From: an uncultured Thermomicrobium sp.
GTDB taxonomy: Bacteria > Chloroflexota > Chloroflexia > Thermomicrobiales > Thermomicrobiaceae
Assembly: GCA_938028665.1 (NCBI GenBank)
Contig: CALIMB010000014.1
Span: 27,939 to 91,938, forward strand
DNA: 64,000 nt
Reading direction: 5' to 3'
The notes under the pieces are model-generated. The model saw nothing but the letters and a program-made list of their open reading frames with translations, did no database searches and was not told where the DNA came from. The translations under genes and the position numbers were made by a program. This document shows, in pieces, positions 36,145 to 45,433 of this stretch (position 1 is its first letter; the number at the start of each line of letters is the position of its first letter).

Positions 36145-36984
36145 ATGGGTGAGCAGCGGTTGCAACGTGTTCTGGCCGCATATGGTGTCGCCTCACGGCG
36201 GAAAGCAGAGGAGCTGATTCGCGCCGGCCGCGTTACGGTCGACGGTGTGGTTGCCCGAGAGCTGGGGACCAAGGTCGATCCGCAGCGGCAAGAGATTCGA
36301 GTTGATGGTAAGCTGCTTCGGCCGGAGCCACGGCGATACATCATGCTGCACAAGCCAGTTGGATATATCACGACGACTGCAGACGAATTTGGGCGAAAGA
36401 CGGTTCTTGATCTCATCCAGGTGCCAGAGCGCGTGGTTCCGGTCGGACGCTTAGACCGAGATTCGTCCGGGTTACTGCTGCTCACCAATGACGGCGATTT
36501 CGCTTATCGCATCACGCATCCGCGGTATGAGCTGGAGAAGGAGTACGAAGTACTGGTTGATGGATTTCCGTCAGCCGCCGTTGAGGAGATGTTGCGTCAG
36601 GGGGTGCCAGTGGATGGGCGGCCGGTGGCCATCCGGCGTCTGGAGGCGATTCGAACCGAACCGGAGGGCACGATTTATCGTGTGGTGATCCACGAGGGAC
36701 GCAATCGGATCATCCGGCGTGTCTTTGAGCGAGTGGGATTCCCTGTCTTACGGCTGCATCGGGTGCGAGTTGGTCCGCTCGGCCTTGGTAACTTACCGCC
36801 AGGCCAGTGGCGTGACCTGACGCCGGGCGAACTAGCGGCCTTGCGCCGCGCGGTCGGCTTACCCGAAACGCTGAGTGAGGAGCAGGTGCGAAGGGATCGG
36901 GAGCGTCGTGGTCGGGGAGAAGTGCCAGTTCGTGGTGGCGATCGACGGTCCAGCCGGATCAGGAAAGAGCACCGTCGGCGCTGA
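36145..36984 (+). CDS. 23S rRNA pseudouridine synthase, RluB/RsuA family
   Basis: The 279-residue protein begins with an S4 RNA-binding domain (RLQRVLAAYGVASRRKAEEL), then YIMLHKPVGYITT and the catalytic-Asp motif VGRLDRDSSGLLLLTNDG. EGRNRIIRRVFERVGFPVLRL is typical of RluB, which modifies U2605 of 23S rRNA. A basic tail (RDRERRGRGEVPVRGGDRR) follows. It lies three bases after the DD-peptidase stop and overlaps cmk by 77 bases. Confidence 0.92.
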   Translation: MGEQRLQRVLAAYGVASRRKAEELIRAGRVTVDGVVARELGTKVDPQRQEIRVDGKLLRPEPRRYIMLHKPVGYITTTADEFGRKTVLDLIQVPERVVPVGRLDRDSSGLLLLTNDGDFAYRITHPRYELEKEYEVLVDGFPSAAVEEMLRQGVPVDGRPVAIRRLEAIRTEPEGTIYRVVIHEGRNRIIRRVFERVGFPVLRLHRVRVGPLGLGNLPPGQWRDLTPGELAALRRAVGLPETLSEEQVRRDRERRGRGEVPVRGGDRRSSRIRKEHRRR

Positions 36985-37660
36985 GGTCGCACGACGACTG
37001 GGTGCGCTCTATTTCGATACCGGTGTCGTCTACCGGACGCTCGCACTCGTTGCGTTGGAACAAGGGATCCCGCCGGACGATGCGGAGCGCCTTGCGGAGC
37101 TGGCGCAGAGACTCTCCCTGCGAGTCGGTCCGCCATCGGTTGATGATGGTCGACTCTACGACGTATGGGTCGATGGTCGTGATGTCACGTGGGCGATTCG
37201 GACGCCGGAGATCGATCATCTGGCGTCGCTGGTCTCCACTCATCCGCCGGTGCGACAAGCGCTTCTTCATCTTCAGCGGGAACTTGCGCGCAATGGTCGC
37301 GTGGTGATGGCCGGGCGTGATATCGGTACAGTGGTCATGCCCGATGCACCCGTGAAAATTTGGCTCCACGCTTCGTTAGAGGAGCGAGCCCGGCGACGGC
37401 AGCGGGATTTGGCCAATCGTGGCATCATTCAGTCACTGAACGAACTCATCGCCGAGCTGGCAGAGCGCGATCGCCGTGATGCAACGCGTGCCGTGGCACC
37501 GATGCGGCCAGCTGACGACGCGATCATCATCGATACAGACAATCGGTTGATTGAGGAAGTTGTCGAGGCGGTGCTCGCCATTGTACGAGAACGATGTGAG
37601 TGTACTGAGCATGAAGCAGGTTCCCAGAGCCTGGCGTCTGTCACGACGACGCAAAATTAA
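36908..37660 (+). CDS. cmk: Cytidylate kinase
   Basis: Cmk phosphorylates CMP and dCMP. The 250-residue protein has the P-loop VAIDGPAGSGKSTV near its start, LYFDTGVVYRTLAL, ARNGRVVMAGRDIGTVVMPDA and the lid RARRRQRDLANRG. GTG 36908 gives the usual short N-terminus; GTG 36875 is possible. It starts inside rluB and runs into plsC, forming a tight rluB-cmk-plsC unit as seen in many bacteria. Confidence 0.94.
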   Translation: MVGEKCQFVVAIDGPAGSGKSTVGAEVARRLGALYFDTGVVYRTLALVALEQGIPPDDAERLAELAQRLSLRVGPPSVDDGRLYDVWVDGRDVTWAIRTPEIDHLASLVSTHPPVRQALLHLQRELARNGRVVMAGRDIGTVVMPDAPVKIWLHASLEERARRRQRDLANRGIIQSLNELIAELAERDRRDATRAVAPMRPADDAIIIDTDNRLIEEVVEAVLAIVRERCECTEHEAGSQSLASVTTTQN

Positions 37661-38360
37661 GACGCTGATTTTTCGAACGGCACGACTTTTTGTTGTGCCG
37701 TTGTTGCGACTCCTCATTCGTTTTCGGATTGAGGGACTGGAGCATGTGCCCCGGATCGGGCCAGCGATTGTTGTGGCGAACCACCTGCACAATGCAGATC
37801 CTGTGCTGATCCTTGCTGCGTTCACGCGACCAGTCCTATTCATGGCAAAGAAGGAGCTCTTCGCTGTGCCAGTCATTCGGTGGTTCGTGCGGCAGTCGGG
37901 GGCGTTCCCTGTAGATCGGGGAAGACCGGATCGACGGGCCTTGCGGCATGCGGAGCAGCTCCTGCACGAGGGCATGCTGGTGGGAATCTTTCCCGAAGGG
38001 ACACGCAGCATCACCAGCGAACTCCAGCTACCTCATCCAGGAGTTGGTCTTTTGATCCGCCGCAACCCGCTCGTGCCGGTCCTTCCTGTCGCAATTTGGG
38101 GAACCGAAGTCTTACCATTCAATGGGGCAAAGGGACGGAAGCCGTTACGCGGTTGGCCGCGCGTCACGGTACGGATCGGAGCGCCCATGACCGTCATGCT
38201 GCAAACCCCAGACGGTCGGGAACGATCACCAGAGGAGATCGCAGACGATGTCATGCTGGCTATCGCGCAGTTGTTGCCAGAGAACTACCGGGGTTTGTAT
38301 CGCGCGCGGCTGTGCGACCGTAACACTGTCCGGGAACCTTCCACGGTCCAGTCGAGCTGA
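37611..38360 (+). CDS. plsC: 1-acyl-sn-glycerol-3-phosphate acyltransferase
   Basis: This membrane-associated enzyme makes phosphatidic acid from lysophosphatidic acid. The 249-residue protein has the catalytic H-x4-D motif VVANHLHNADPVLI, FVRQSGAFPVDRGRPDR and the FPEGTRS motif. A basic, hydrophobic N-terminus (LIFRTARLFVVPLLRLLI) anchors it. ATG 37611 lies within the end of cmk; the GTG at 37596 is an alternative start. Confidence 0.9.
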   Translation: MKQVPRAWRLSRRRKIKTLIFRTARLFVVPLLRLLIRFRIEGLEHVPRIGPAIVVANHLHNADPVLILAAFTRPVLFMAKKELFAVPVIRWFVRQSGAFPVDRGRPDRRALRHAEQLLHEGMLVGIFPEGTRSITSELQLPHPGVGLLIRRNPLVPVLPVAIWGTEVLPFNGAKGRKPLRGWPRVTVRIGAPMTVMLQTPDGRERSPEEIADDVMLAIAQLLPENYRGLYRARLCDRNTVREPSTVQSS

Positions 38361-38986
38361 CTAGCGAGTTTGTCTATGACAGACTCTAGCTTGTTTTACA
38401 CATAGTGGGTTGGTGATTACGCACGGTCGTTGACCGGCATGAAACTGTCCATGGTTTCAGTTGTATGGAGTGACGTGGTGATCTCCTTCCGCTCCTTGGT
38501 CTGCTCCCCAGTTGGGAAGTCCTTCAGACAGTCACGGATGACCTCTGACAATCTCTCACCGATTCGGTAGTGAGGGGGCCTGAGCAGAGGCATCGACATG
38601 ATCACCGTTCGTGCATTGGATTGCTCACCGGTAACGCTGTCGCCCACCGCTGGGTCGTATGAGGGGCCGCGGGGCTGAACGTACTTGACCTCTCACTCGT
38701 GCTGTCTCCCGCTGAGCGCTTCCTTTAGGATCTCTTCACGCACTCTAATGAGCAAGGAATCTATCCACGCTTGCTCTGCGCCATCCGCAGGATGGGCAAG
38801 ATGGAGAACATTTCTGGATCAGCTCTGGCGAGATGGATGTTGCTGCAGCTCGAGGATAGCACGGCTGGATCCAAAGTCGTAGTCCAGACCGTGCCGCGTA
38901 AATGAGAGCTTGGTGGTGCTGGTTCGGGGAGGACCACCAGAGCGTGTGCCTACTACACGACCGGCTCGGCTCCCTGCTCGGCTGAC
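38361..38986. other. Intergenic gap, possible coding relic
   Basis: The minus strand has a 76-codon frame at 38417-38647 (PPHYRIGERLSEVIRDCLKD) that looks coding-like, and the frame before it is broken by a stop near 38690. No family was recognised and no ribosome site supports a gene. The plus strand shows nothing. Confidence 0.4.
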
Positions 38987-40195
38987 CTAGCGACGATTAC
39001 GGAACCAGCGGAAGGCACTCATCGATCCTGCGAGGAGTGCGCCAAGGCAACCCAAGACGATAGCAGTTCCGACCGGATCAGGACCAGGCAACACAACTTT
39101 GCCGTCGTCATAGCTGAGGAACAGCTGCCCCCACTTAGTCTGCAAAGCCTGCTGGACGCGCCGCCGCCCATGCACGGGATACCAATACACATTGTGGTAA
39201 ACATTCGAAGCGACGTAGGACCACGGAACGAGCGGTGAGCGCAAGAGGAGGTTTTCGAATGGCTTGAGCGGACCATGGTAAATGAGCTTTTGTCCGCGAC
39301 TGGCAAAGGTGTCACCGGCGACGAATCCCCACGACTCGTTGGAGATATCCTCGCCGACGATTTCAATTTCGCGGGGATCGCCGATCCCCAGGCCACGTTC
39401 GTGAGCGATCCTGATGAAGGGGATCGAGAGCGGGTCAAACCCCTGGAGCTTGGCGCTGATAGCGTCAATCGCGACCTGATCAGCGCTGGCTAAGATGATG
39501 TCTTTCTCATGCGGCCGCATTGCGCGCGGTCCGGGGCCATCACCGGCAAACGTTCCGTCCATGACCGCAAAAATGCCTGGATGGATCTCTTGCTGGATCG
39601 TCAGAAGATCAACTAACGTCTCGTGGATTACTGCATGTGTCCAGTGGCGCCGCTCGTTCAAGAGGCCACCGAACGCGTTCTTCATTGCTCCGGTGATCGT
39701 TGTGAACACGTGAGTCTTGACCGTTGGGAGGTGAATGATGTTACGACCGATGAACAGCTTGGGAATACGAATTCCTTCTGGGAAGATTTTGTGAAGGACA
39801 AGAAGCTCACCCTTTGGCTCGTACCGTACCCACTCCACATGTGGTTCGTAGAGGTGAACATTCTCGACTCCGTACTTGTCCACGACGTACTTGTGCTTAT
39901 TGTTGCGTTCACCTTTATAGGCATCGACAACAACTGTACGGTTGTGGGCGGCGATGAGATGCCCATAACCGTCAGCTTTTAACCGTCGGATGACGCCTTC
40001 GAGTTGCCAGGGGGTTGTCGAGCAGCCTGGATACCAAGTGTCCCAAGTAATGTTGATCTTAAGGATCGTCTCACGATCGCGGGGCAGGGCCTCACGGTAT
40101 CCTGCCATCAGCATCGCCCGTCCGATGTCAGCGAGAACCGTTTCGGGTGTCGTTCGTAGAACCGCGACTTTGCCTTTCCCAGGAAAGTTGGTCAT
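38987..40195 (-). CDS. DUF362-domain protein with C-terminal membrane helix
   Basis: The 402-residue protein matches the DUF362 family: an N-terminal AVLRTTPETVLADIGRAM, KINITWDTWYPGCSTTPW, IHLPTVKTHVFTTITGAMKN and ASADQVAIDAISAKLQGFDP. It lacks ferredoxin-type cysteine motifs found in some relatives. The end is a membrane helix followed by a basic tail (IVLGCLGALLAGSMSAFRW). Its function is not known. It is transcribed alone, divergently from the second DD-peptidase gene. Confidence 0.85.
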   Translation of the reverse strand: MTNFPGKGKVAVLRTTPETVLADIGRAMLMAGYREALPRDRETILKINITWDTWYPGCSTTPWQLEGVIRRLKADGYGHLIAAHNRTVVVDAYKGERNNKHKYVVDKYGVENVHLYEPHVEWVRYEPKGELLVLHKIFPEGIRIPKLFIGRNIIHLPTVKTHVFTTITGAMKNAFGGLLNERRHWTHAVIHETLVDLLTIQQEIHPGIFAVMDGTFAGDGPGPRAMRPHEKDIILASADQVAIDAISAKLQGFDPLSIPFIRIAHERGLGIGDPREIEIVGEDISNESWGFVAGDTFASRGQKLIYHGPLKPFENLLLRSPLVPWSYVASNVYHNVYWYPVHGRRRVQQALQTKWGQLFLSYDDGKVVLPGPDPVGTAIVLGCLGALLAGSMSAFRWFRNRR

Positions 40196-40350
40196 TCGGC
40201 GCCTCCAGTTTCGTCGAGCATGATGCTAGCACGGATGAGCGCAGGCTGCTACTCGTCAGAAGATCCCTTGTCCGTACACTCTCCAGCTGCTAGGATGTGC
40301 CCAGTAGTCAGAGCGACGGAGAGTGGTTTCTGACGCAGGGGAGTGCGTTG

Positions 40351-41916
40351 GTGGGGGCGCGCGTCTACGTCGTGATTGCCATGCTAACCTGCTGGTTGTT
40401 TATTCCAGTTGCCAGTGTCCAGGCGGTCATGGAGGAACCACAGGTTGTGGCGGCGTCCGCTATCGCGCTCGATGCAGAGACGGGGCGAGTCTTGTACGCG
40501 AAGGAGGCCGATAGTCCGCGTGCTGCAGCCAGTCTGACCAAGCTGGCAACGGCGCTGACCGCGGTTACTCTTGCACCGCCTGATACGGTGCTGTACGTGC
40601 AACCTCAGGATATGGTCGGCGAAGCGTCAATGGGACTTCGCCCTGGTGATGAACTGACGCTTGAAACTGCCTTGTACGGCATGTTGCTTGCCTCAGGCAA
40701 TGACGCTGCCATGGTGATTGCGCGCTCCCTGAGTGCGCTGCCTGGGGAAAGCCCGGAGGTCTCGGTCGCACGGTTTGTTCGGCAGATGAACCTTGTTGCG
40801 CAGCGGCTGGGCATGCAGCGTACAACATTCCGCAATCCGCACGGTCTGGATCAAGAAGGGCATGTCAGTACCGCCCGGGATCTGGCAACCCTCACGTGGG
40901 CAGTACTGCAACATCCTGAACTACGGCGGATTTTGGGGGCGTCGTCCTATGCGAATGGTCCGTACAGGATCGAGACTACCAATCGTCTTTTGGGACGATA
41001 TCCTGGGTTGATTGGTGGGAAGACGGGTATCACAGCTGCAGCAGGGTATTCCCTGATTGAGGCAGCAGAGCGTGATGGGCATACCGTCATTGTCGTGGTT
41101 CTCGGTAGCACGCGCGAGGCCTGGTATGACGATGCGGTTCGACTGCTCAACTACGCCTTTGACCGTCTGGCAAGCGGAGAGGTCGGGACCGAGCCGCCAG
41201 AGAAACCTGCCTCAGAATTTGCCAGCACGGCCGCAGCTGACGGAACAAGAGCAACGCGAGCACTCATGGTGCACGTCCCAAAGTCCGATGCGCGCTCGAC
41301 GCAACTGTGGTTTTGGCCGGCCTCGGCACTGACTGTCGCTGCTGTGACTGGTGTCCTGCTGATGAGTCTACCGGTTCTTGCGGCGACCGTGGTAGCACGC
41401 CGTGCATCTTCAAGCTCGCCCTCAAGGGGAGCGCGAGGCCACCGACGGCACTTTACTCGTATCACACGACACGGCAGTCGTCCAGGGCCAGGGAGTGGGC
41501 GGGGCGGGGCAACTGGTGCCTTGCGGGGACAAAGGAGTGAGGTCGAACCAGGGCGGCAAACAGTGATCGTTTCCTTCGATCCTGCCATGGCTGTGGCCCA
41601 GCGGGGTGTTCGTGCCGGGCGACGCGGTGATATTGCTGTGGCTGAGGAAGAGTTTGTCAATGCGTTGCGACTCAATCCCGCATTCGACCTCACCCGGACA
41701 CCGGAATTCTGGACGCTGTCCCCGATGGGTGTGGTGGCGGCAGCGAGAGCCTATGGCAGAGTGGGTCGTGTGCGCGATGCACGGACGTTGTTGACAGTGG
41801 CCCGGTTAAGTTTCGGGGACGTGCCGGTCATCCAGGCTACCCTGAGCAAGCTGCCGCCACAGTGGGCGGTGATGACGTGTCTTGATGGCGACTGGTCGCA
41901 AACCCCGCATCCTTGA
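40351..41916 (+). CDS. D-alanyl-D-alanine carboxypeptidase fused to a TPR-like tail
   Basis: A signal or anchor (VYVVIAMLTCWLFIPVASVQA) leads into an S11 peptidase with intact motifs: SLTK (about 61-64), SGND (about 115-118) and GKTGIT (about 224-228). After residue 320 a second membrane helix follows (PASALTVAAVTGVLLMSLPV), then a very basic Ser/Arg/Gly-rich linker and a C-terminal helical, TPR-like part (AVAEEEFVNALRLNP, AAARAYGRVGRVRDARTLL). With that topology the tail would be cytoplasmic. The GTG at 40351 behind AGGGGAG is the preferred start. Confidence 0.85.
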   Translation: MGARVYVVIAMLTCWLFIPVASVQAVMEEPQVVAASAIALDAETGRVLYAKEADSPRAAASLTKLATALTAVTLAPPDTVLYVQPQDMVGEASMGLRPGDELTLETALYGMLLASGNDAAMVIARSLSALPGESPEVSVARFVRQMNLVAQRLGMQRTTFRNPHGLDQEGHVSTARDLATLTWAVLQHPELRRILGASSYANGPYRIETTNRLLGRYPGLIGGKTGITAAAGYSLIEAAERDGHTVIVVVLGSTREAWYDDAVRLLNYAFDRLASGEVGTEPPEKPASEFASTAAADGTRATRALMVHVPKSDARSTQLWFWPASALTVAAVTGVLLMSLPVLAATVVARRASSSSPSRGARGHRRHFTRITRHGSRPGPGSGRGGATGALRGQRSEVEPGRQTVIVSFDPAMAVAQRGVRAGRRGDIAVAEEEFVNALRLNPAFDLTRTPEFWTLSPMGVVAAARAYGRVGRVRDARTLLTVARLSFGDVPVIQATLSKLPPQWAVMTCLDGDWSQTPHP

Positions 41917-41932
41917 TACGAGTCATATCAGG
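41912..41932 (+). promoter_or_regulatory. HAIR-like HspR operator
   Basis: The inverted repeat CTTGATA-N7-TATCAGG has the seven-seven-seven layout of HAIR elements (consensus CTTGAGT-N7-ACTCAAG) with one mismatch between its arms. It overlaps the -35 hexamer of the hspR promoter, a position suited to repression. Confidence 0.65.
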
Positions 41933-41941
41933 TGGTATACT
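41913..41941 (+). promoter_or_regulatory. Sigma-70-type promoter of hspR-clpB
   Basis: TTGATA (41913-41918), a 17-base spacer and TATACT (41936-41941) lie 40 bases before the hspR start. Both hexamers match five of six consensus bases. Confidence 0.75.
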
Positions 41942-41980
41942 CCGAACGAGTGCAGGAGGAGAAGCGCTCGGGAGGTCAGG

Positions 41981-42337
41981 ATGCGCCGATCCGAACCGCT
42001 GTATGTGATCAGTGTTGCTGCTCGCTTGCTCGAACTGCATCCGCAGACGTTGCGCAAGTACGAGCGTGAGGGATTTGTGACGCCGTCGCGCACGCGTGGA
42101 AATCTCCGCCTGTATTCGGCGGAAGATCTGGAACGCTTGCGTCAGGTGAAGTACCTGGTCGAGGAACGTGGGGTTAACCTAGCGGGGGTTCAGCTCGCTT
42201 TGGCGCTGACCGAGCAGCTGCAGCGGCTACGAGAACGTTGTCTGGCGATCTCCGAGCAGTATGACCGGATCTTCGACTCAGTGGTCGCTGACATCGACAC
42301 GATGCTCGGTCTGCTGGGAGCACCTCCTGAGTCGTGA
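41981..42337 (+). CDS. hspR: Heat-shock repressor HspR (MerR family)
   Basis: HspR represses chaperone operons and is released on heat stress. The 118-residue protein has the MerR helix-turn-helix YVISVAARLLELHPQTLRKYEREG, then TRGNLRLYSAEDLERLRQVKYL and a short C-terminal coiled coil (LRERCLAISEQYDRIFDS). The ATG at 41981 has GGAGG five bases upstream; the frame extends further but without signals. It is followed after 54 bases by clpB, and a HAIR-like site overlaps its own promoter. Confidence 0.92.
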   Translation: MRRSEPLYVISVAARLLELHPQTLRKYEREGFVTPSRTRGNLRLYSAEDLERLRQVKYLVEERGVNLAGVQLALALTEQLQRLRERCLAISEQYDRIFDSVVADIDTMLGLLGAPPES

Positions 42338-42391
42338 GTTGCTGGTCTTCTCCTGCCCTCAGAAAACGCCTTTATGCAGGATGGGGGGATA

Positions 42392-45004
42392 ATGGGTCGC
42401 CCACAGTTTACTGAGAAAGCACAGGAAGCTCTGCTCGTTGCTCAACGTTCGGCGACGGAACGACAGCACAGTCAAATCGATGTTGAGCACCTGCTGTACG
42501 CACTGGTGACGCAGAGCGATGGAGTCGTACCGCAGGTGTTGCTACGCATGCAACTGGAACCGCGGCGTCTTGCACAGGAGCTGGAGCGAGTGCTCGAGAC
42601 ATTGCCGCGCCTGCAGTATGCGGCGGAACCGACAATCGCGCCGATGCTGCGCCGCGTGCTGGAGCGTGCGCAGGTTGAGGCACAAAATTTTGGTGATGAG
42701 TACATTAGTACCGAGCATCTCTTCCTTGCTGCCCTGGAGGTGGCACCTCGCTCGCCAGCGGTGCAGGCGCTTGTTCGCTTTGGTGTCCAGCGGGAGCGCG
42801 TGTTGAGCGCACTGAGCCAGATCCGCGGAGCGCAGCGAGTCACGTCACCAACTCCGGAATCAACCTATCAAGCGCTTGAGCGCTATGGTCGCGATCTGAC
42901 AGCACTTGCTCGCCAGGGCAAGCTCGATCCAGTGATTGGGCGTGACGACGAGATTCGGCGCGTTATCCAGGTGCTTTTGCGGCGTACAAAGAACAATCCG
43001 GTATTGATCGGCGAGCCGGGCGTGGGGAAAACGGCGATCGTCGAGGGTCTGGCACAGCGGATCGTTCGTGGAGACGTGCCGGAGGGGCTACGCGACAAGC
43101 GGATTGTGCAACTGGACCTGGCGGCGATGGTCGCTGGTGCGAAGTATCGCGGTGAATTTGAGGAGCGACTGAAGGCTGTACTGGACGAGATTCGGGCCGC
43201 AGAGGGTGAAATCATTGTCTTCATTGATGAAGTGCATACAGTCGTTGGCGCTGGTGCAGCTGAGGGAGCAATGGATGCTGCCAACATGCTGAAGCCGATG
43301 CTGGCACGTGGCGAACTCCACGCGATTGGCGCCACAACACTCGACGAGTACCGCAAACATATTGAGAAGGACCCAGCCCTGGAACGTCGTTTCCAACCAG
43401 TGTATGTTGATGAGCCGTCGGTTGAAGATACTATTAGTATCCTGCGAGGGCTCCGCGAGCGCTATGAGCTTCATCATAAAGTGCGGATCCTCGATTCAGC
43501 GCTCGTGGCGGCAGCAGTGCTGTCGCATCGATACATCACGAATCGCTTCTTGCCTGACAAGGCGATCGACTTGGTTGACGAAGCGGCAGCGCGGCTTCGC
43601 ATGGAGATCACCAGTATGCCAGCGGAGCTCGACGAGCTCACGCGTCGCATCACGCAGCTTGAGATCGAGCGTGAAGCGCTACGGAAGGAGCGGGACGAGG
43701 CTTCCCGGCAGCGTTTGACCGAGCTTGAACGAGAGCTAGCCAACCTGCGCGAGCAGGAGCAGGTGCTTCGCTCCCAGTGGGAGCAGGAGCGGCAGGCGCT
43801 GGAACGGATCAACGCCCTGAAGGAGCAGATTGAGCAGACACGAATCGAGATCGAGCAGGCGTTGCGTGTCGCTGATTACACGCGGGCATCGGAGCTCCAG
43901 TATGGGCGACTTGTGGAACTGGAGCGCCAGCTCCGCGAGGAGGAGCGGCGATTGGCCGAGGTCCAGCGTCAGGGCCGCCTGCTGAAGGAAGAGGTCGATG
44001 CTGATGATATCGCGGAGATCGTCAGTAAGTGGACCGGTATTCCTGTGGCGAAGCTCATGGAAGGTGAGATGGAGAAGCTCGTTCACATGGAAGAGCGGCT
44101 CCACGAGCGGGTTGTTGGTCAAGACGAGGCAGTGCGTGCCGTTTCCAATGCTATCCGGCGAGCACGTGCTGGGTTGCAGGATCCGAACCGGCCGCTTGGG
44201 AGCTTTATCTTCCTCGGGCCGACCGGTGTCGGGAAGACAGAGCTCGCGCGTGCGCTGGCAGAGTTTCTGTTCGACGACGAGCGGGCAATGGTACGGATCG
44301 ATATGTCGGAGTACCAGGAGCGTCATACCGTCTCCCGTCTGATCGGCGCGCCACCGGGTTACGTCGGTTATGAAGAGGGTGGGCAACTGACGGAGGCTGT
44401 GCGACGGCGCCCGTACTCGGTTGTGCTGTTCGATGAGATCGAAAAGGCGCATCCCGAAGTCTTTAACGTCCTGCTCCAGGTGCTGGATGACGGGCGTTTG
44501 ACTGATGGCCAGGGTCGGACAGTCGACTTTCGCAACACGGTCATTATCATGACGAGCAATTTGGGCTCGGAGTACATCCAGGCACTCTTGCCACATCGTG
44601 AGCAGGAGGCCTATGAGCGTGTCATGGCGGCGGTACGGGCTCACTTCCGACCGGAGTTCTTGAACCGAATTGATGAGATCATCATGTTCCGACCGCTGAC
44701 ACGCGAGCAGCTCTCCGAGATTGTCGAGATCCAGCTGCGACAAGTGCGACAGCGCTTGAAGCAGCGGAACATCACGTTGCAGGTCTCGTCGCGCGCGAAG
44801 GAGTGGCTCGCCGAGCGTGGCTATGATCCGGTCTACGGAGCACGGCCGTTGAAGCGCGTGATCCAGCGCGAACTTTTGGACCAACTGGCGAACCAGATCT
44901 TGCGTGGCGAGATCCGGGACGGTGATATCGTCATGGTCGATGTCGGCGACCATGGTAAGCTCGAAGTGCGACCACTCCTTGCCGAAGCTGAAGTTGTGGC
45001 GTAA
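42392..45004 (+). CDS. clpB: ATP-dependent disaggregase ClpB
   Basis: ClpB pulls aggregated proteins apart together with DnaK. The 870-residue protein has two Clp N-repeats ([16 protein letters not shown] and following), AAA-1 with Walker [15 protein letters not shown], the long coiled-coil M domain rich in Glu, Arg and Leu (about 400-520), and AAA-2 with [13 protein letters not shown]. The M domain separates it from ClpC. GGGGGG lies before ATG 42392. It shares an operon with hspR. Confidence 0.96.
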   Translation: MGRPQFTEKAQEALLVAQRSATERQHSQIDVEHLLYALVTQSDGVVPQVLLRMQLEPRRLAQELERVLETLPRLQYAAEPTIAPMLRRVLERAQVEAQNFGDEYISTEHLFLAALEVAPRSPAVQALVRFGVQRERVLSALSQIRGAQRVTSPTPESTYQALERYGRDLTALARQGKLDPVIGRDDEIRRVIQVLLRRTKNNPVLIGEPGVGKTAIVEGLAQRIVRGDVPEGLRDKRIVQLDLAAMVAGAKYRGEFEERLKAVLDEIRAAEGEIIVFIDEVHTVVGAGAAEGAMDAANMLKPMLARGELHAIGATTLDEYRKHIEKDPALERRFQPVYVDEPSVEDTISILRGLRERYELHHKVRILDSALVAAAVLSHRYITNRFLPDKAIDLVDEAAARLRMEITSMPAELDELTRRITQLEIEREALRKERDEASRQRLTELERELANLREQEQVLRSQWEQERQALERINALKEQIEQTRIEIEQALRVADYTRASELQYGRLVELERQLREEERRLAEVQRQGRLLKEEVDADDIAEIVSKWTGIPVAKLMEGEMEKLVHMEERLHERVVGQDEAVRAVSNAIRRARAGLQDPNRPLGSFIFLGPTGVGKTELARALAEFLFDDERAMVRIDMSEYQERHTVSRLIGAPPGYVGYEEGGQLTEAVRRRPYSVVLFDEIEKAHPEVFNVLLQVLDDGRLTDGQGRTVDFRNTVIIMTSNLGSEYIQALLPHREQEAYERVMAAVRAHFRPEFLNRIDEIIMFRPLTREQLSEIVEIQLRQVRQRLKQRNITLQVSSRAKEWLAERGYDPVYGARPLKRVIQRELLDQLANQILRGEIRDGDIVMVDVGDHGKLEVRPLLAEAEVVA

Positions 45005-45009
45005 CGACA

Positions 45010-45034
45010 GGGGGAGCTCAGATCGAGCTCCCCC
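45010..45034 (+). terminator. Hairpin after clpB
   Basis: A perfect ten-base stem (GGGGGAGCTC / GAGCTCCCCC) with a five-base loop follows clpB by five bases. There is no T run after it, so it may slow RNA decay or only partly terminate. Confidence 0.6.
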
Positions 45035-45060
45035 TCTGCACGATCTCCGCGGAGGGAGTG

Positions 45061-45192
45061 ATGGAGACGACGGCAGAACTTGTCAAGCTGATCCTCATGA
45101 TTCTGCTCATTTTACTCGTCCCCTTCCTCTTCATGCTGATCTTCGACTTGGCTGCGCATCTCGGTGAACTTTTCGGTCAGCGCCGTTCCTGA
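45061..45192 (+). CDS. Small single-span membrane protein, 43 residues
   Basis: The ATG at 45061 follows a strong ribosome site (GGAGGGAGTG). The 43-residue product has an acidic start (METTAELVKL), one very hydrophobic helix (ILMILLILLVPFLFMLIFDL) and a basic end (GQRRS). I do not recognise the family. It lies between clpB and the DUF2905 gene, 16 bases before the latter, and is probably co-transcribed with it. Confidence 0.6.
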   Translation: METTAELVKLILMILLILLVPFLFMLIFDLAAHLGELFGQRRS

Positions 45193-45208
45193 GGGGGACA
45201 CGGAAAAT

Positions 45209-45433
45209 ATGGACTCGCTACAGACATTCGGACGAATGCTTGTCCTGTTCGGTTTGCTGCTCGTCGTCTTGGGAATTGTTCTGCTGTTCGCTGGTCGCGT
45301 ACCCTTCCTCGGGCGTCTTCCCGGGGATATTGTGTATCAGCGTGGGAACTTCACGATCTACATTCCACTAATGACGATGCTTCTTTTGAGCCTCCTCTTG
45401 ACCTTATTGCTTAACCTACTCTTCCGTCGTTAG
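45209..45433 (+). CDS. DUF2905 family membrane protein
   Basis: The 74-residue protein has two membrane helices around a conserved centre: MLVLFGLLLVVLGIVLLFAG, then VPFLGRLPGDIVYQRGNFTIYIPL, which is the DUF2905 signature, and LLLSLLLTLLLNLLF. The function is not known. The ATG at 45209 is preceded by GAGGGGG. Confidence 0.85.
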   Translation: MDSLQTFGRMLVLFGLLLVVLGIVLLFAGRVPFLGRLPGDIVYQRGNFTIYIPLMTMLLLSLLLTLLLNLLFRR

